This document shows, piece after piece, positions 14,795-22,971 of a stretch of DNA of 37,730 nt. This DNA comes from JAAAOZ01 sp964496595 (GTDB lineage: Bacteria; Chloroflexota; Anaerolineae; B4-G1; SLSP01). Both the position numbers and the translations under genes were made by a program. The stretch is from NCBI GenBank assembly GCA_964496595.1, contig CAZCAI010000022.1, positions 1-37,730 of the forward strand, read 5' to 3'. Numbering within the stretch: position 1 is the stretch's first letter; each line of letters opens with the position of its first letter. The notes beneath the pieces were generated by a model that was not told the DNA's origin, did no database searches, and worked only from the letters and a program-made list of their open reading frames with translations.

Positions 14795-15463
14795 TTATCT
14801 AACACCGATGACGGCGGCCAGCGCGATTTGCGCCAGGTGATAGGTGACGATGACGGCAATGTTGAGAATGGGTGAGGGCGTTATAAAGCGATTCCACGCC
14901 AACATCGCGTCGGAGGCGAAGAAGAGCGTCGCGCCGGTGATGACCAGGGCTTGCGCGGTCGGCGTCCAGCCCGGGCGGAAGAGTGTGGCCCACGCTGCCC
15001 AGAGCATCAGGCTTAGGATGAGGGAGTAGGCCGCGGTGGGCAAGAGCATCTCGTCTTGCTCGCGCGCCCGCAATCCCGCCGCGATGCGCCGATAGAGAAG
15101 GACGCTGACCGGCGCGATGATGATCAGCAGGCTCAGGGCGGACGCCGGCGGCAGGGTGGGGGTGAGGCCCAGGATGTAGCTCGCGTGCGCGAGGAAGAAG
15201 GCGATCAGGCCGGGGAGGAAGAAGGGGGCATCCGGCAGCATCAGGAAGACGTCGCCGGCCAGCGAGAAGATCAGCGCGAAGAGGAAGTAACGCGCCAAGC
15301 GTGGATGGGCCGTCCCTTGATAGGCCAACAGCGCTGCGCCGATCCAGACCACTGCCAGCGTCGCCGGTTTGAAGATGTACTCTCGGCGGCGGTCGTTCTG
15401 GGCCACAGCGATCCAATCCAAAATCGCCAGGCCCAGGGCGATGCCGAAAATCCACATATTCAT
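14795..15463 (-). CDS. YhhN/TMEM86-family membrane protein (lysoplasmalogenase-like)
   Basis: 222 aa with about eight transmembrane helices. The YhhN/TMEM86 motifs are present: SLAGDVFLMLP, FFLAHASYI, FFASDAMLAWNRF and VTYHLAQ, with conserved Asp and His residues at helix ends. Family members in animals hydrolyse the vinyl-ether bond of lysoplasmalogens; bacterial function is less certain. The ATG at 15463 has AAGGAG nine bases upstream. A strong terminator follows, so it is transcribed separately from the MoaD/AEC pair. Length is normal for the family. Confidence 0.9.
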   Translation of the reverse strand: MNMWIFGIALGLAILDWIAVAQNDRRREYIFKPATLAVVWIGAALLAYQGTAHPRLARYFLFALIFSLAGDVFLMLPDAPFFLPGLIAFFLAHASYILGLTPTLPPASALSLLIIIAPVSVLLYRRIAAGLRAREQDEMLLPTAAYSLILSLMLWAAWATLFRPGWTPTAQALVITGATLFFASDAMLAWNRFITPSPILNIAVIVTYHLAQIALAAVIGVR

Positions 15464-15502
15464 CGGTTATTTCTCCTTGCAAAATTAAGAGCATTTACCC
15501 CT

Positions 15503-15651
15503 GGCTCTTCAGAGATTCGCCGGATGTAATCGGAGTATCCCCATTTACAACCCAGTAACGACGCAAAGAGATCTGTAATCCCCACAAACACGGAAATTTT
15601 CGCTACTCTTAGGGCTATCCGGAGAGTTGTCCGGTGAAATTCAAAAGACTC
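15503..15651. mobile_element. Family A element, copy A3 (older, inverted)
   Basis: Begins GGCTCTTCAGAGATTCGCCGG and ends with CAAAAGACTC. This is the reverse orientation of A1/A2 with many substitutions and almost the same length (149 bp). No target duplication is recognisable, consistent with an old insertion. It lies upstream of the small Cys-rich gene. Confidence 0.7.
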
Positions 15652-15816
15652 ACGAAGCAGAGTGCCGTGAGGGTGATTCTGCGTGGGTCAGGGAAAATGT
15701 CATCACTAACACTAAAGAAAATGATAGAGGAGTCTGGATGTTTGTCAATCTGAAGAACCGCCCGGATGCAACTTTGCATCTGGGCATGCCGTACTATAAA
15801 GTAGGCGGCTTTCATT

Positions 15817-15840
15817 CAAAAACCAAAAACCAAAAACCAA
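15817..15840. repeat. CAAAAAC heptamer tandem repeat
   Basis: Three and a third copies of the 7-bp unit CAAAAAC lie just upstream of the SD of the small membrane protein gene. Confidence 0.5.
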
Positions 15841-15861
15841 CTATAAAGGGAGGAATATAAA

Positions 15862-16062
15862 ATGGATCATCGCCCTGGCTGTTTAGGCGGTTTGCTCAGA
15901 TTGGCTATTCTCAATGTGGTCTTCGATTGGCTACAGGAGAATTTCGGCTTTGGCCGTGGATGCTCGTGCTCGGGCATTGGATGTGGTACTATTTTCTTTA
16001 TCATCTTCGTGCTGATGGCTTGCTCGATTATCACCAATACCAACTGGTTCCGATTATTCTAG
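15862..16062 (+). CDS. Small Cys/Gly-rich membrane protein
   Basis: 66 aa, no family recognised. The N-terminal half is amphipathic (LLRLAILNVVFDWLQENFGF). A Cys/Gly knot follows (GCSCSGIGCG, about 33-42), then one hydrophobic helix (about 43-59) and a short tail ending WFRLF. GGGAGGA lies eight bases before the ATG, a strong ribosome-binding site that makes the short frame credible. A weak promoter-like pair, TTTGCA and TATAAA 16 bases apart (15773-15800), lies upstream. It is isolated between mobile-element copies and is followed by a 98-bp palindrome. The clustered Cys could bind metal or form disulfides, but that is speculation. Confidence 0.65.
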   Translation: MDHRPGCLGGLLRLAILNVVFDWLQENFGFGRGCSCSGIGCGTIFFIIFVLMACSIITNTNWFRLF

Positions 16063-16081
16063 TACAGCGCGGCATAAATGG

Positions 16082-16179
16082 CTCCCCAGTTAAGTTTGCT
16101 CCAAGGGGATCGTCAGATCCCCGTTCCGATGTAGAGTCGCGGATCTGACGATCCGCTCTGAGCGTAGCTAACTGGGGAG
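16082..16179. repeat. 98-bp nested palindrome
   Basis: Outer arms CTCCCCAGTTA (16082-16092) / TAACTGGGGAG (16169-16179) and inner perfect 14-bp arms GGATCGTCAGATCC (16107-16120) / its complement (16141-16154) fold the region into one long hairpin. It starts 20 bp after the small membrane protein gene and could act as its 3' end, or be a small palindromic mobile element. Confidence 0.7.
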
Positions 16180-16201
16180 GAACTTCCGCCGAGGTGTACC
16201 A

Positions 16202-16362
16202 GGCTCTTCGGGAATTCGCCGGATGTAATCGGTCAAGCGCAATAGCGCCGCCCCTCACAATCTAGTAACGACGTAAAAAAGGTCTGTGATCCGCGCGAAC
16301 CTACACATCCACGCTTGCTTTTAGGCTCATTTAGAGGGTTGCCCGGTAGAATCCAACAGACC
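16202..16362. mobile_element. Family A element, copy A4 (diverged, inverted)
   Basis: Starts GGCTCTTCGGGAATTCGCCGG and ends near CAACAGACC. Internal blocks such as TAGTAACGACG, AAGGTCTGTGATC and GTTGCCCGGTAGAATCC match A1/A2 reversed. It is about 11 bp longer than the intact copies and no target duplication is visible. Confidence 0.7.
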
Positions 16363-16414
16363 TAACATGGTCTAACTAACGCGATGGCAGCATCTCACAG
16401 CGTGTGTTATCAAA

Positions 16415-16436
16415 GGCCCGAGGGAAACCTCGGGCC
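16415..16436. other. GC-rich 9-bp hairpin
   Basis: GGCCCGAGG / CCTCGGGCC around a GAAA loop. Neither strand has a good T tract after it, so it is not called a terminator. No adjacent gene explains it. Confidence 0.5.
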
Positions 16437-16557
16437 TCTGGCGTGTTACCCATGGGCTGTGATTCTCCACCATCCCTCCAACTTTGAACGACTTTACCCA
16501 TATTTCCCGGGTTTTGGGGCTATCCGGAGAATGGGCCGGCGAAATCCAAAAGACACG
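16437..16557. mobile_element. Family A remnant, copy A5 (right part)
   Basis: The best-preserved part is GGGGCTATCCGG and GGCCGGCGAAATCC followed by AAAAGAC, matching the distal end of inverted family A. The left part is degraded and only GGCTGTGATTCTCCAC can be aligned. It ends eight bases before the promoter of the following kinase gene. Confidence 0.5.
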
Positions 16558-16564
16558 CAAACTT

Positions 16565-16592
16565 TTGACTTCGTTTTGTACTGCGCTATACT
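16565..16592 (+). promoter_or_regulatory. Sigma-70-type promoter of the membrane histidine kinase
   Basis: TTGACT (16565-16570), a 16-bp spacer and TATACT (16587-16592) give a near-consensus promoter about 67 bp upstream of the chosen start at 16659. Transcription would begin near 16599. Confidence 0.65.
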
Positions 16593-16658
16593 AAAAGTGA
16601 GATTGATCTTGATGTAAATATGCTCCCGCGTCTCCAGAGGATCAAAACCGAGGGAAAA

Positions 16659-18974
16659 ATGACACAGCCGGTACAAACAAGACAACCCTTCGAATGGATA
16701 ACTAACATTTGGTATGTTGTCGCCAACAGCATCCGGATACAGATCATCATACCTTATTTGATCCTGACATTCATCGTGGGAGGTCTGGGTATCTATGTGG
16801 TGACGCAATTGGTCAGCCAATCCCTTAACGAGCGGTTGGATAGTTATCTTGGAGAATCGGGGCGCGCGCTGTTGAATAGTTGGATGCGCTATGAGAGCAA
16901 CGACCATCAAGACACGGCCGACCGACTCGTCCGTACGACGGGCTTTATCGAGGCCGTCGAAGATCGAGATAGCGAATGGCTGGGGCAACAGATTAAATCC
17001 CAGTTGGAGACGCTGAATCCCGATATGGCATTGGTCATCACGCCCCAAGAGGAGGTCCTGACCTATGTTGTGCGGGAAGAAGATGGTTTCGAGGTGCGTC
17101 CCTTCACGGGCGAGGTGGAATATGTGTGGGTCTTGCAAGAGGTTCTCGCCATGGATGATCCGGCCACCCTTCCTATCCACGCTATTGGCAAACATCCAGA
17201 TGGGGCCTATTACTACTTTACCGCCGCCCCGGTGGGACGAGAAGGGGAACTGAGTGGGGCGCTCCTACTGGGAAGTCGCCTATCGCAGATGATGGCCTAT
17301 TTTCAATCCAACGTGCTCGCTCAAATCACCCTTTATCGGGAGAATGGGCAGGCCATCCAAACCACCTTTTCCCTCGCCAGTGATACGGCAGATCACCAGG
17401 CGCTGCTTTCAGAACTGTCCCTTTCGAGCGAGACCGCGTATCACATCCTGAATACAGATCGTGAAGTTCTGTTTGAGGATATTGACTATCAAGAAATCCG
17501 AGGGCGAGAATATCGCTTGGCCTATGGGCCTCTCCAGGTGGGGTCCAAGCTCTTGGGCATCTACTCCGTCGCGCTCCCGCGTCAGTTTGTGCAGGAGGCG
17601 GGACGTCAAAACCGTAACACGTATATGTTGATCTTTGGCGCCGGATCCCTTTTCGTTATCGTCCTCGGTATTATGATTGCATTGACCATCACCAATCCGG
17701 TGCAACGCCTGATGCGGACTTCTTTGGCCGTTACCCAGGGCGATTTGAGGCAGCGTACGGGTATCCAACGCACGGACGAGTTGGGCGTCCTGGCACAGAC
17801 CTTCGATAGAATGACGCTCAGCCTGGAGGAACGCACGGTAGCGCTCGAAGAGGCGCTCTACGCGCAACGTGAGACCGCCAGCCGGATGCGCGCGATCCTT
17901 TCCAGCATTGGCGATGGCGTACTGCTAGAAGATCTCGATGGCGACATTATCCCGATGAACGAGGCGGCCCGGACGATGCTGGATGATATGGCCGAACAAT
18001 TTCGCTATGGGCCGCTGCGCGAACTTTCGGTCGTCGATCAAAAGAACGATCCTGATGAGCCGCCGAGTCCCTGGCTCTTAGAAAGTCGTCGCTTCCGGGT
18101 GGCGGATAAGGTCTTCGTCGCCCACTCCGCCGTTGTGCGGATGGAGGGGGCCGGCGATGGGATGGAAGAGGGGAGTCAGGCGCGCGGCGAGAAGTTAGGC
18201 ACGGTGATCGTTATCCGGGATGTCACAGCCGAGGTGGAGGCCGAGAAGCTCAAGGATGCCTTCGTCGCGCACGTCTCGCACGAGCTGCGCACGCCGCTGA
18301 CCTCTATCAAGGGCTACAGCGATCTTCTGCTGGCTACGACGAAAAACACCCTCGACGCCAGCCAGCGTCCCTTCTTAGAGAAGATCGTCCGGCAAACGGC
18401 TAATATGATCACCATGGTCAATGCGTTGCTGGACTTCACCGAGATCGAAGCCGGCGGGCGGCTGGCTTTGCAGCGACAGCCCACGCAAATCTCAGCCTTG
18501 ATCGAGGACATCGCCGAGGAGTGGGGGCCTAAAATGGAGGATATGGCATTGGATTTCACCGTTGAAATGCCCGATCAACCCTACCCTGCGGTCAGTATTG
18601 ATCAAAAACGGATGCGCTGGGCCATTATCAACTTGGTGCGCAATGCCTGGCAGTACACGCCCGCCGGGGGCCATGTGACCATTCGAGTCAGCGATCATCG
18701 CGACCGCATCATCATTATAGTTGAGGATACCGGGATTGGTATGCCAGAAGAAGCGCAGCGCCATCTCTTCACGCGCTTCTTCCGCGTGATGCATCAGCAC
18801 GATGACGACGTTCGCGGCTTGGGCTTGGGTCTCTATGTGACAAAGTCCATCATCGAGGCTCACGGTGGATATATCCGAGTTTTGAGCGAGGTTGGGGAGG
18901 GAAGCACCTTTAGCATCACTCTGCCGACGATCCACGCCGCAACCCTTACCTCGTCCCAGGCGGAGGACGCCTGA
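16659..18974 (+). CDS. Membrane sensor histidine kinase (extracellular sensor, HAMP, PAS, HisKA, HATPase)
   Basis: 771 aa. TM1 (about 26-50), a long extracytoplasmic sensor region (about 51-318, possibly Cache-like), TM2 (about 320-342), HAMP (ITNPVQRLMRTS), a PAS-like region (ILSSIGDGVLLEDLDGDIIPMN) and a HisKA domain with H541 in VSHELRTPLTSIKGY. The HATPase domain has the N box NLVRNAWQYTPAGG, DTGIGMP and RGLGLGLYV. The ATG at 16659 is preferred over an upstream in-frame ATG at 16620 because GAGGG lies four bases ahead of it and the promoter position fits. No response regulator is adjacent, so it is an orphan kinase within this window. It could talk to the receiver of the hybrid protein at 145-1740, though the distance makes that only a possibility. 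Confidence 0.93.
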   Translation: MTQPVQTRQPFEWITNIWYVVANSIRIQIIIPYLILTFIVGGLGIYVVTQLVSQSLNERLDSYLGESGRALLNSWMRYESNDHQDTADRLVRTTGFIEAVEDRDSEWLGQQIKSQLETLNPDMALVITPQEEVLTYVVREEDGFEVRPFTGEVEYVWVLQEVLAMDDPATLPIHAIGKHPDGAYYYFTAAPVGREGELSGALLLGSRLSQMMAYFQSNVLAQITLYRENGQAIQTTFSLASDTADHQALLSELSLSSETAYHILNTDREVLFEDIDYQEIRGREYRLAYGPLQVGSKLLGIYSVALPRQFVQEAGRQNRNTYMLIFGAGSLFVIVLGIMIALTITNPVQRLMRTSLAVTQGDLRQRTGIQRTDELGVLAQTFDRMTLSLEERTVALEEALYAQRETASRMRAILSSIGDGVLLEDLDGDIIPMNEAARTMLDDMAEQFRYGPLRELSVVDQKNDPDEPPSPWLLESRRFRVADKVFVAHSAVVRMEGAGDGMEEGSQARGEKLGTVIVIRDVTAEVEAEKLKDAFVAHVSHELRTPLTSIKGYSDLLLATTKNTLDASQRPFLEKIVRQTANMITMVNALLDFTEIEAGGRLALQRQPTQISALIEDIAEEWGPKMEDMALDFTVEMPDQPYPAVSIDQKRMRWAIINLVRNAWQYTPAGGHVTIRVSDHRDRIIIIVEDTGIGMPEEAQRHLFTRFFRVMHQHDDDVRGLGLGLYVTKSIIEAHGGYIRVLSEVGEGSTFSITLPTIHAATLTSSQAEDA

Positions 18975-18979
18975 CCGTT

Positions 18980-19238
18980 CCGGTCGCCTAGTTACGACGC
19001 CAGGCGGTTCTGTGATCCCCCACACACCCATCTACACTGCTTCTAAGGCCGCTTAGAGGTTGTTTGAAAATTAGTTCTAACCTTGCGAAGGTTGCGCAGG
19101 TGACCTCAAATAGTTTGTAGTAGGCGCAACGAGCCGGTTAATCTGTTGAACAAGATTCCCGTTAACCTTCGCAAGGGTGCGTGAATTGAATTTTCAAATA
19201 CACTCTTAGGGAGTTGTCCGGCGAAATCCACCAGACCC
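18980..19238. mobile_element. Family A element, copy A6, interrupted by element B1
   Basis: The left part (about 18980-19055) has TAGTTACGACGCC, TTCTGTGATCCCCCACA and CTTCTAAGGC. The right part (19205-19238) has TTAGGGAGTTGTCCGGCG and ends CCAGACCC. Joined, they match inverted family A. Element B1 (19056-19204) separates them at a CTTA sequence. The left terminus has been lost against the end of the kinase gene. Confidence 0.7.
19056..19204. mobile_element. Family B element, copy B1, nested in A6
   Basis: Terminal inverted repeats GAGGTTGTTTGAAAATT and the complement of AATTTTCAAATACACTC match at 14 of 17 positions. Both sides carry CTTA (19052-19055 and 19205-19208), so the target duplication is CTTA or the TA inside it; TA is typical of IS630/Tc1-type elements. 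The core (19080-19178) is bounded by the family C ends CCTTGCGAAGGTT and AACCTTCGCAAGG. It encodes nothing. Confidence 0.78.
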
Positions 19239-19265
19239 ATTATGGTCATCGGAGAAGAGGGAAAG

Positions 19266-20156
19266 ATGACGGCTACAACCAAAGATGTCGTAGAGCAGGA
19301 TAGATATAATAAAAGATGGCGAGAGCTGTTGATCCTGTTGCTGATCTTATTTCTTGGATTTGTGTGCCTCTTTGTCTCCTCTACTTTAGCGCTTTTTACC
19401 CCGCCTCAGCGCTGGATTGAGGCCGAAATCGAAGCTGATCTTGATCCCTATGCGGATTACGACTATTTAATCGTTGGAAAGGATGCAACGTCCATCCCTC
19501 CGATCCGAACCGACGTCGCGCCGCTGTGGGAGGATGTCGAGACGCCCACACCTGGGACGGCGACCCTGGTTCCCATCGTGGAGTTTTTTCCCTCGCCCAC
19601 GCCGACCGCTACGCCTCTCCCCGCGCAACCGACGGCGACCCAGCCGCCCGCGGGGCAACCTACGGATCCTCCCCCGACGCGCACGCCCGCGCCAGAGTTG
19701 ACTAACACGCCGCGCGTTACCTCGACGCCGACGCGCACGCCATCGCCGACGCCCTCTCCACTGGCATCGCCGACGACCACGCCCTCCGCAACCCCGACCC
19801 GCACGCCCTCACCCTCGCCGACGCCGACGCGCACGCCTTCGGCCACGCCGACCGCGACCTTTACCCCACGTCCCACCGCGACCTTCACGCCGACGTTCAC
19901 GCCCCTGCCCCCGCCCCCCACGAATACATCAACGCCCCTGCCTACCTTCACCCCGACGGAGGTTCCCACCAAGCCGCCGCCGCCGCCCACGCCGACCCCG
20001 ACCTCCGAGTTGCCGCCGCGTCCCACGGCGACGCCTACCCCGTCCGGCCCGTTGCCGCCTGTCCCGCCCACGCCGACGCCCGCACTGCCCCCGATCACCC
20101 CGCCTGTGACACCGACGCCGACATTCTATCCCACGCCCACGCCCGGCGCTCGGTGA
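19266..20156 (+). CDS. Single-TM protein with long Thr-Pro-rich extracellular stalk
   Basis: 296 aa. A charged cytoplasmic N-terminus (about 20 residues), one hydrophobic helix (about 22-45), a short acidic segment (EADLDPYADYDYLIVG) and then some 200 residues of low-complexity Thr, Pro and Ser (TPTRTPSPTPSP-type repeats) to the end. Such stalks are typical of Chloroflexota surface proteins and are likely O-glycosylated or wall-spanning (inference). The start at 19266 has GAGGG four bases upstream, the same arrangement as the kinase gene. The longer frame from 19242 would begin in the mobile-element end. The stop is 4 bp before the DUF362 gene, so the two are coupled. The DUF362 protein carries a similar Thr-Pro linker, which suggests the two meet at the cell surface. 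Confidence 0.8.
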   Translation: MTATTKDVVEQDRYNKRWRELLILLLILFLGFVCLFVSSTLALFTPPQRWIEAEIEADLDPYADYDYLIVGKDATSIPPIRTDVAPLWEDVETPTPGTATLVPIVEFFPSPTPTATPLPAQPTATQPPAGQPTDPPPTRTPAPELTNTPRVTSTPTRTPSPTPSPLASPTTTPSATPTRTPSPSPTPTRTPSATPTATFTPRPTATFTPTFTPLPPPPTNTSTPLPTFTPTEVPTKPPPPPTPTPTSELPPRPTATPTPSGPLPPVPPTPTPALPPITPPVTPTPTFYPTPTPGAR

Positions 20157-20160
20157 TAGT

Positions 20161-21246
20161 ATGGATCGAGAAAGGGAAAGTCGTGATATGTCGCACAACA
20201 ACTCTGCCTCCTCACTGACCCGGCGACAGTTCTTGCGCTTGCTTGGTCTGTTGAGCGCCGGCGGCGTACTGAGCGCGTGTGGCGTCCCCGCCGCCGCGCC
20301 GACCGCGACGCCGGACCCCACCGCGACCTCCACATCCACCCTGACGCCGTCTCCCACGAACACCCTCGCGCCGGGCGAGACGCCGTCCCCCGCGCCCACC
20401 GCTACCTCGCGCCCGCCCGATCCGACCGCCACCCTGCAGCCGGCCTACCTCAGCGTTGCACGCGGCCCCGATCCGGCCACGATCACGCGCCGCGCCATCG
20501 TTGCCCTGGGCGGCATCGAGCGCTTCGTCGCCTCCGGTAACGATGTCATCATCAAGCCCAACATCTGCACCGACTACTACGCGCCGGAGTACGCCGCCAC
20601 GACCAATCCCACCGTCATCGCGACGCTGGTGCAGCTCTGCCTCGGCGCGGGTGCCAGGCGCGTGCGCGTGATGGATGCGCCCTTCGGCGGCACGGCGGAG
20701 AGCGCCTATAGCCGCAGCGGCATCGCCGAGGCGGTTCAGGCCGCCGGCGGCGAGATGGAAATTATGAATCGCAATAAGTTCCGGGAGTTCGAGATTCCCG
20801 AAGGGCGCGATCTCCAGAAGTGGACCTTCTATCAGCCGATTATGGCGGCGGATGTCCTCATCAACGTGCCGATTGCCAAGCATCACAACCTGGCGCGCCT
20901 CACCCTGGGGGGAAAGAATCTCCTTGGCGTGATCACCAATCCGGGGCGAATGCACGCCAATCTCGGCCAGCGCATCGCCGATCTGACGAGCGCCGTGCGC
21001 CCGGCCCTGACGGTCGTCGACGCGGTGCGCATTCTGGTGGAGAACGGCCCCACCGGCGGCAGCTTAGATTATGTCCGCCAGATGAACACCGTCATCGCCA
21101 GCCACGACATCGTCGCCGCCGACGCCTACGCTGCCACGCTCTTCGATGTGCAGGGCGCCGACATCGGCTACATCAAAGCCGCCGCCGAGATGGGCCTGGG
21201 CACCCTGGATTTAGACGCCATCCACATCGAAGAAATCACGACGTGA
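20161..21246 (+). CDS. Tat-exported DUF362 lipoprotein
   Basis: 361 aa. A twin-arginine signal (TRRQFLRLLG, R21/R22) is followed by a lipobox LSAC with Cys 40. A Thr/Pro-rich linker (about 44-92) leads into a DUF362 domain, with blocks such as VIIKPNICTDYY, ARRVRVMDAPFGG, ADVLINVPIAKHH and GGKNLLGV. Tat export implies folding, possibly with a cofactor, before transport. DUF362 proteins often accompany ferredoxins, and here a polyferredoxin gene starts 52 bp downstream. The ATG at 20161 is almost overlapped by the previous stop; an alternative ATG at 20188 has AGGG ten or so bases before it, and the Tat motif is intact from either. The biochemical role of DUF362 is not established. Confidence 0.88.
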   Translation: MDRERESRDMSHNNSASSLTRRQFLRLLGLLSAGGVLSACGVPAAAPTATPDPTATSTSTLTPSPTNTLAPGETPSPAPTATSRPPDPTATLQPAYLSVARGPDPATITRRAIVALGGIERFVASGNDVIIKPNICTDYYAPEYAATTNPTVIATLVQLCLGAGARRVRVMDAPFGGTAESAYSRSGIAEAVQAAGGEMEIMNRNKFREFEIPEGRDLQKWTFYQPIMAADVLINVPIAKHHNLARLTLGGKNLLGVITNPGRMHANLGQRIADLTSAVRPALTVVDAVRILVENGPTGGSLDYVRQMNTVIASHDIVAADAYAATLFDVQGADIGYIKAAAEMGLGTLDLDAIHIEEITT

Positions 21247-21298
21247 GAAGCAAATCGCTCACTCGCTTCCCCGCTGATTCTCTACAAAGGACTCCATA

Positions 21299-22939
21299 TT
21301 GAAGATGAAACCCCAAATCTGGCGCCGGCTCCGACAAATCAGCCAAATCCTGGCCCTGCTGCTTTTCCTCTACCTCTTTGTGTCCGCTACATTTTTGGAT
21401 CCGCAGCGCGCGTGGGCCAATCTCTTCTACCGCCTCGATCCGCTCATCGCCCTGACTGCCTCCTTGGCCGGGCGCGCTTGGATTTCCGGTTTGAGCCTCG
21501 CTCTGCTTACCGTGCTGGCGACGTTTGTTTTTGGGCGCGTGTGGTGTGGCTGGTTCTGTCCCTTCGGCACGCTCTTGGAATGGTTCACGCCCCGCCGCGT
21601 CCAACGCCAATCGCGACGCAAGGCGCCCGCGCCGGCGTGGCGCAGCGTGAAATATGTCCTGCTGATCATCTTAGTCGTGGCCGCGCTGTTAGGCAACCAA
21701 TCCCTGCTCTTCCTCGATCCCCTCACGATGATGACGCGCACCTTCGCTGTCGCCATCTGGCCCGCCGTGCGCGTCGCCGTCTACGGCGCGGAAACCTTCC
21801 TCTATCAATTTGATGTTCTCTGGGGGCCGTTGGATCTCCTGCGCAGCGCCATCATCTACCCCATTTTTCGGGATGTCATCTCCGTCTTTACCCTGAGCCT
21901 CCCGATTTTGCTGCTCTTCGCCGGCGTCGTGGCCCTCAACTGGGTGGCCGAGCGCTTCTGGTGCCGCTACCTCTGTCCGCTGGGCGCATTGCTGGGGCTG
22001 ATCTCGAAGTTCGCCCTGCTGCGACGTCATGTAGGCGAGGGGTGCGCCGCCTGCGCGCTGTGCAGCGGCGCGTGCCCCACCGACACCATCGATCCCCACG
22101 ACGGCTATCGCAGCGATCCCGCCGAGTGCATCGTCTGCTACGATTGCATCGTCGATTGCACGCGGGAGGGCGTCGCGTTCCGCTGGCATCTGCCGAGGCT
22201 GCTCAAATTGAGTGATGACGTGCAAATCTGGCGGCCTGCCGCCTGGCGCGATTACGACCCCCGACGCCGCGAGCTGTTGGCCGGTACGGCGGCGGCCATC
22301 GCGGGCGTGGCGCTGGCCGGCGTCGCGCCGATCACCCAGCGGACGCCCGCGCACCTCGTCCGGCCGCCCGGCGCCACGCGGACCGATTTCGAGGCGCTTT
22401 GCGTGCGCTGCGGCGAATGTATGCGCGTCTGCCCCACGCAGGGCCTCCAACCCATCCTCTTCGAGGGCGGACTGCAAAACGCCCTGACGCCTCGCCTGGT
22501 TGCGCGCCTGGGCTATTGCGACTATAGCTGCAATGCCTGCGGTGAAGTTTGCCCCACCGGCGCGATCCCGCCCCTGTCGTTGGCGATGAAGCGCGCCACG
22601 CCCATCGGCCTGGCCCGCGTGGATCGTGACCGCTGCCTGCCGTGGGCCTACAACATCCCCTGCATCGTCTGCGAAGAGGTGTGTCCCGTTTCCCACAAAG
22701 CCATCTGGCTGCACGAAATCGAGACCACCAACGCGCGCGGCGAGGCCATCACCCTCCAACAGCCTTACGTGGTGAAGGAGCTGTGCATCGGCTGCGGCAT
22801 CTGCGAGTACCAATGCCCGATGGGCGGCGAGGCGGCCATCCGCGTCTTCGCTCCGACCGAGGTCGGCGACTTCTTCGGCGACGATCTCAACTATCGCCCC
22901 CGCCGGGGACTTCGCCTGGGGGGAGGAGGGAACCATTAA
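21299..22939 (+). CDS. NapH/NapG-like polyferredoxin membrane protein
   Basis: 546 aa. About four to five TM helices (near 16-32, 62-78, 117-132, 192-212) carry the NapH/CcoG-type motifs CGWFCPFG (C83, C87) and CRYLCPLG (C222, C226). Two ferredoxin clusters follow (C249/252/255/259 and C277/280/283/287). An internal PRRRELLAGTAAAIAGVAL at about 321-339 looks like a Tat or anchor segment. Four more Cys groups follow: C368/371/374/378, C407/411/414/418, C446 with C455/458/462, and C496/499/502/506. The layout equals NapH fused to NapG and predicts up to six [4Fe-4S] clusters. The start is TTG at 21299, with AAGGA seven bases upstream; an ATG at 21305 is the alternative. It probably moves electrons from quinol or ferredoxin to an external acceptor, with the DUF362 protein as partner (inference). 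Confidence 0.9.
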   Translation: MKMKPQIWRRLRQISQILALLLFLYLFVSATFLDPQRAWANLFYRLDPLIALTASLAGRAWISGLSLALLTVLATFVFGRVWCGWFCPFGTLLEWFTPRRVQRQSRRKAPAPAWRSVKYVLLIILVVAALLGNQSLLFLDPLTMMTRTFAVAIWPAVRVAVYGAETFLYQFDVLWGPLDLLRSAIIYPIFRDVISVFTLSLPILLLFAGVVALNWVAERFWCRYLCPLGALLGLISKFALLRRHVGEGCAACALCSGACPTDTIDPHDGYRSDPAECIVCYDCIVDCTREGVAFRWHLPRLLKLSDDVQIWRPAAWRDYDPRRRELLAGTAAAIAGVALAGVAPITQRTPAHLVRPPGATRTDFEALCVRCGECMRVCPTQGLQPILFEGGLQNALTPRLVARLGYCDYSCNACGEVCPTGAIPPLSLAMKRATPIGLARVDRDRCLPWAYNIPCIVCEEVCPVSHKAIWLHEIETTNARGEAITLQQPYVVKELCIGCGICEYQCPMGGEAAIRVFAPTEVGDFFGDDLNYRPRRGLRLGGGGNH

Positions 22940-22971
22940 AGCTGCGAAATAACTTGTTGACGAAAGCTTAT

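Noticed and set aside
15627..15860. Plus-strand frame of 77 codons before the small membrane protein
   Set aside because: Starts inside family A copy A3 and runs through the CAAAAAC repeat; no SD and no protein-like features.
16415..16436. GC-rich hairpin as a terminator
   Set aside because: Neither strand has a T tract after the stem and no gene ends nearby on the strand with the better tail.
21689..22936. Long minus-strand open frame of 415 codons opposite the polyferredoxin gene
   Set aside because: It is the reverse shadow of a GC-rich gene; the plus strand shows six Cys cluster motifs and NapH signatures, while the minus product has no recognisable domain.
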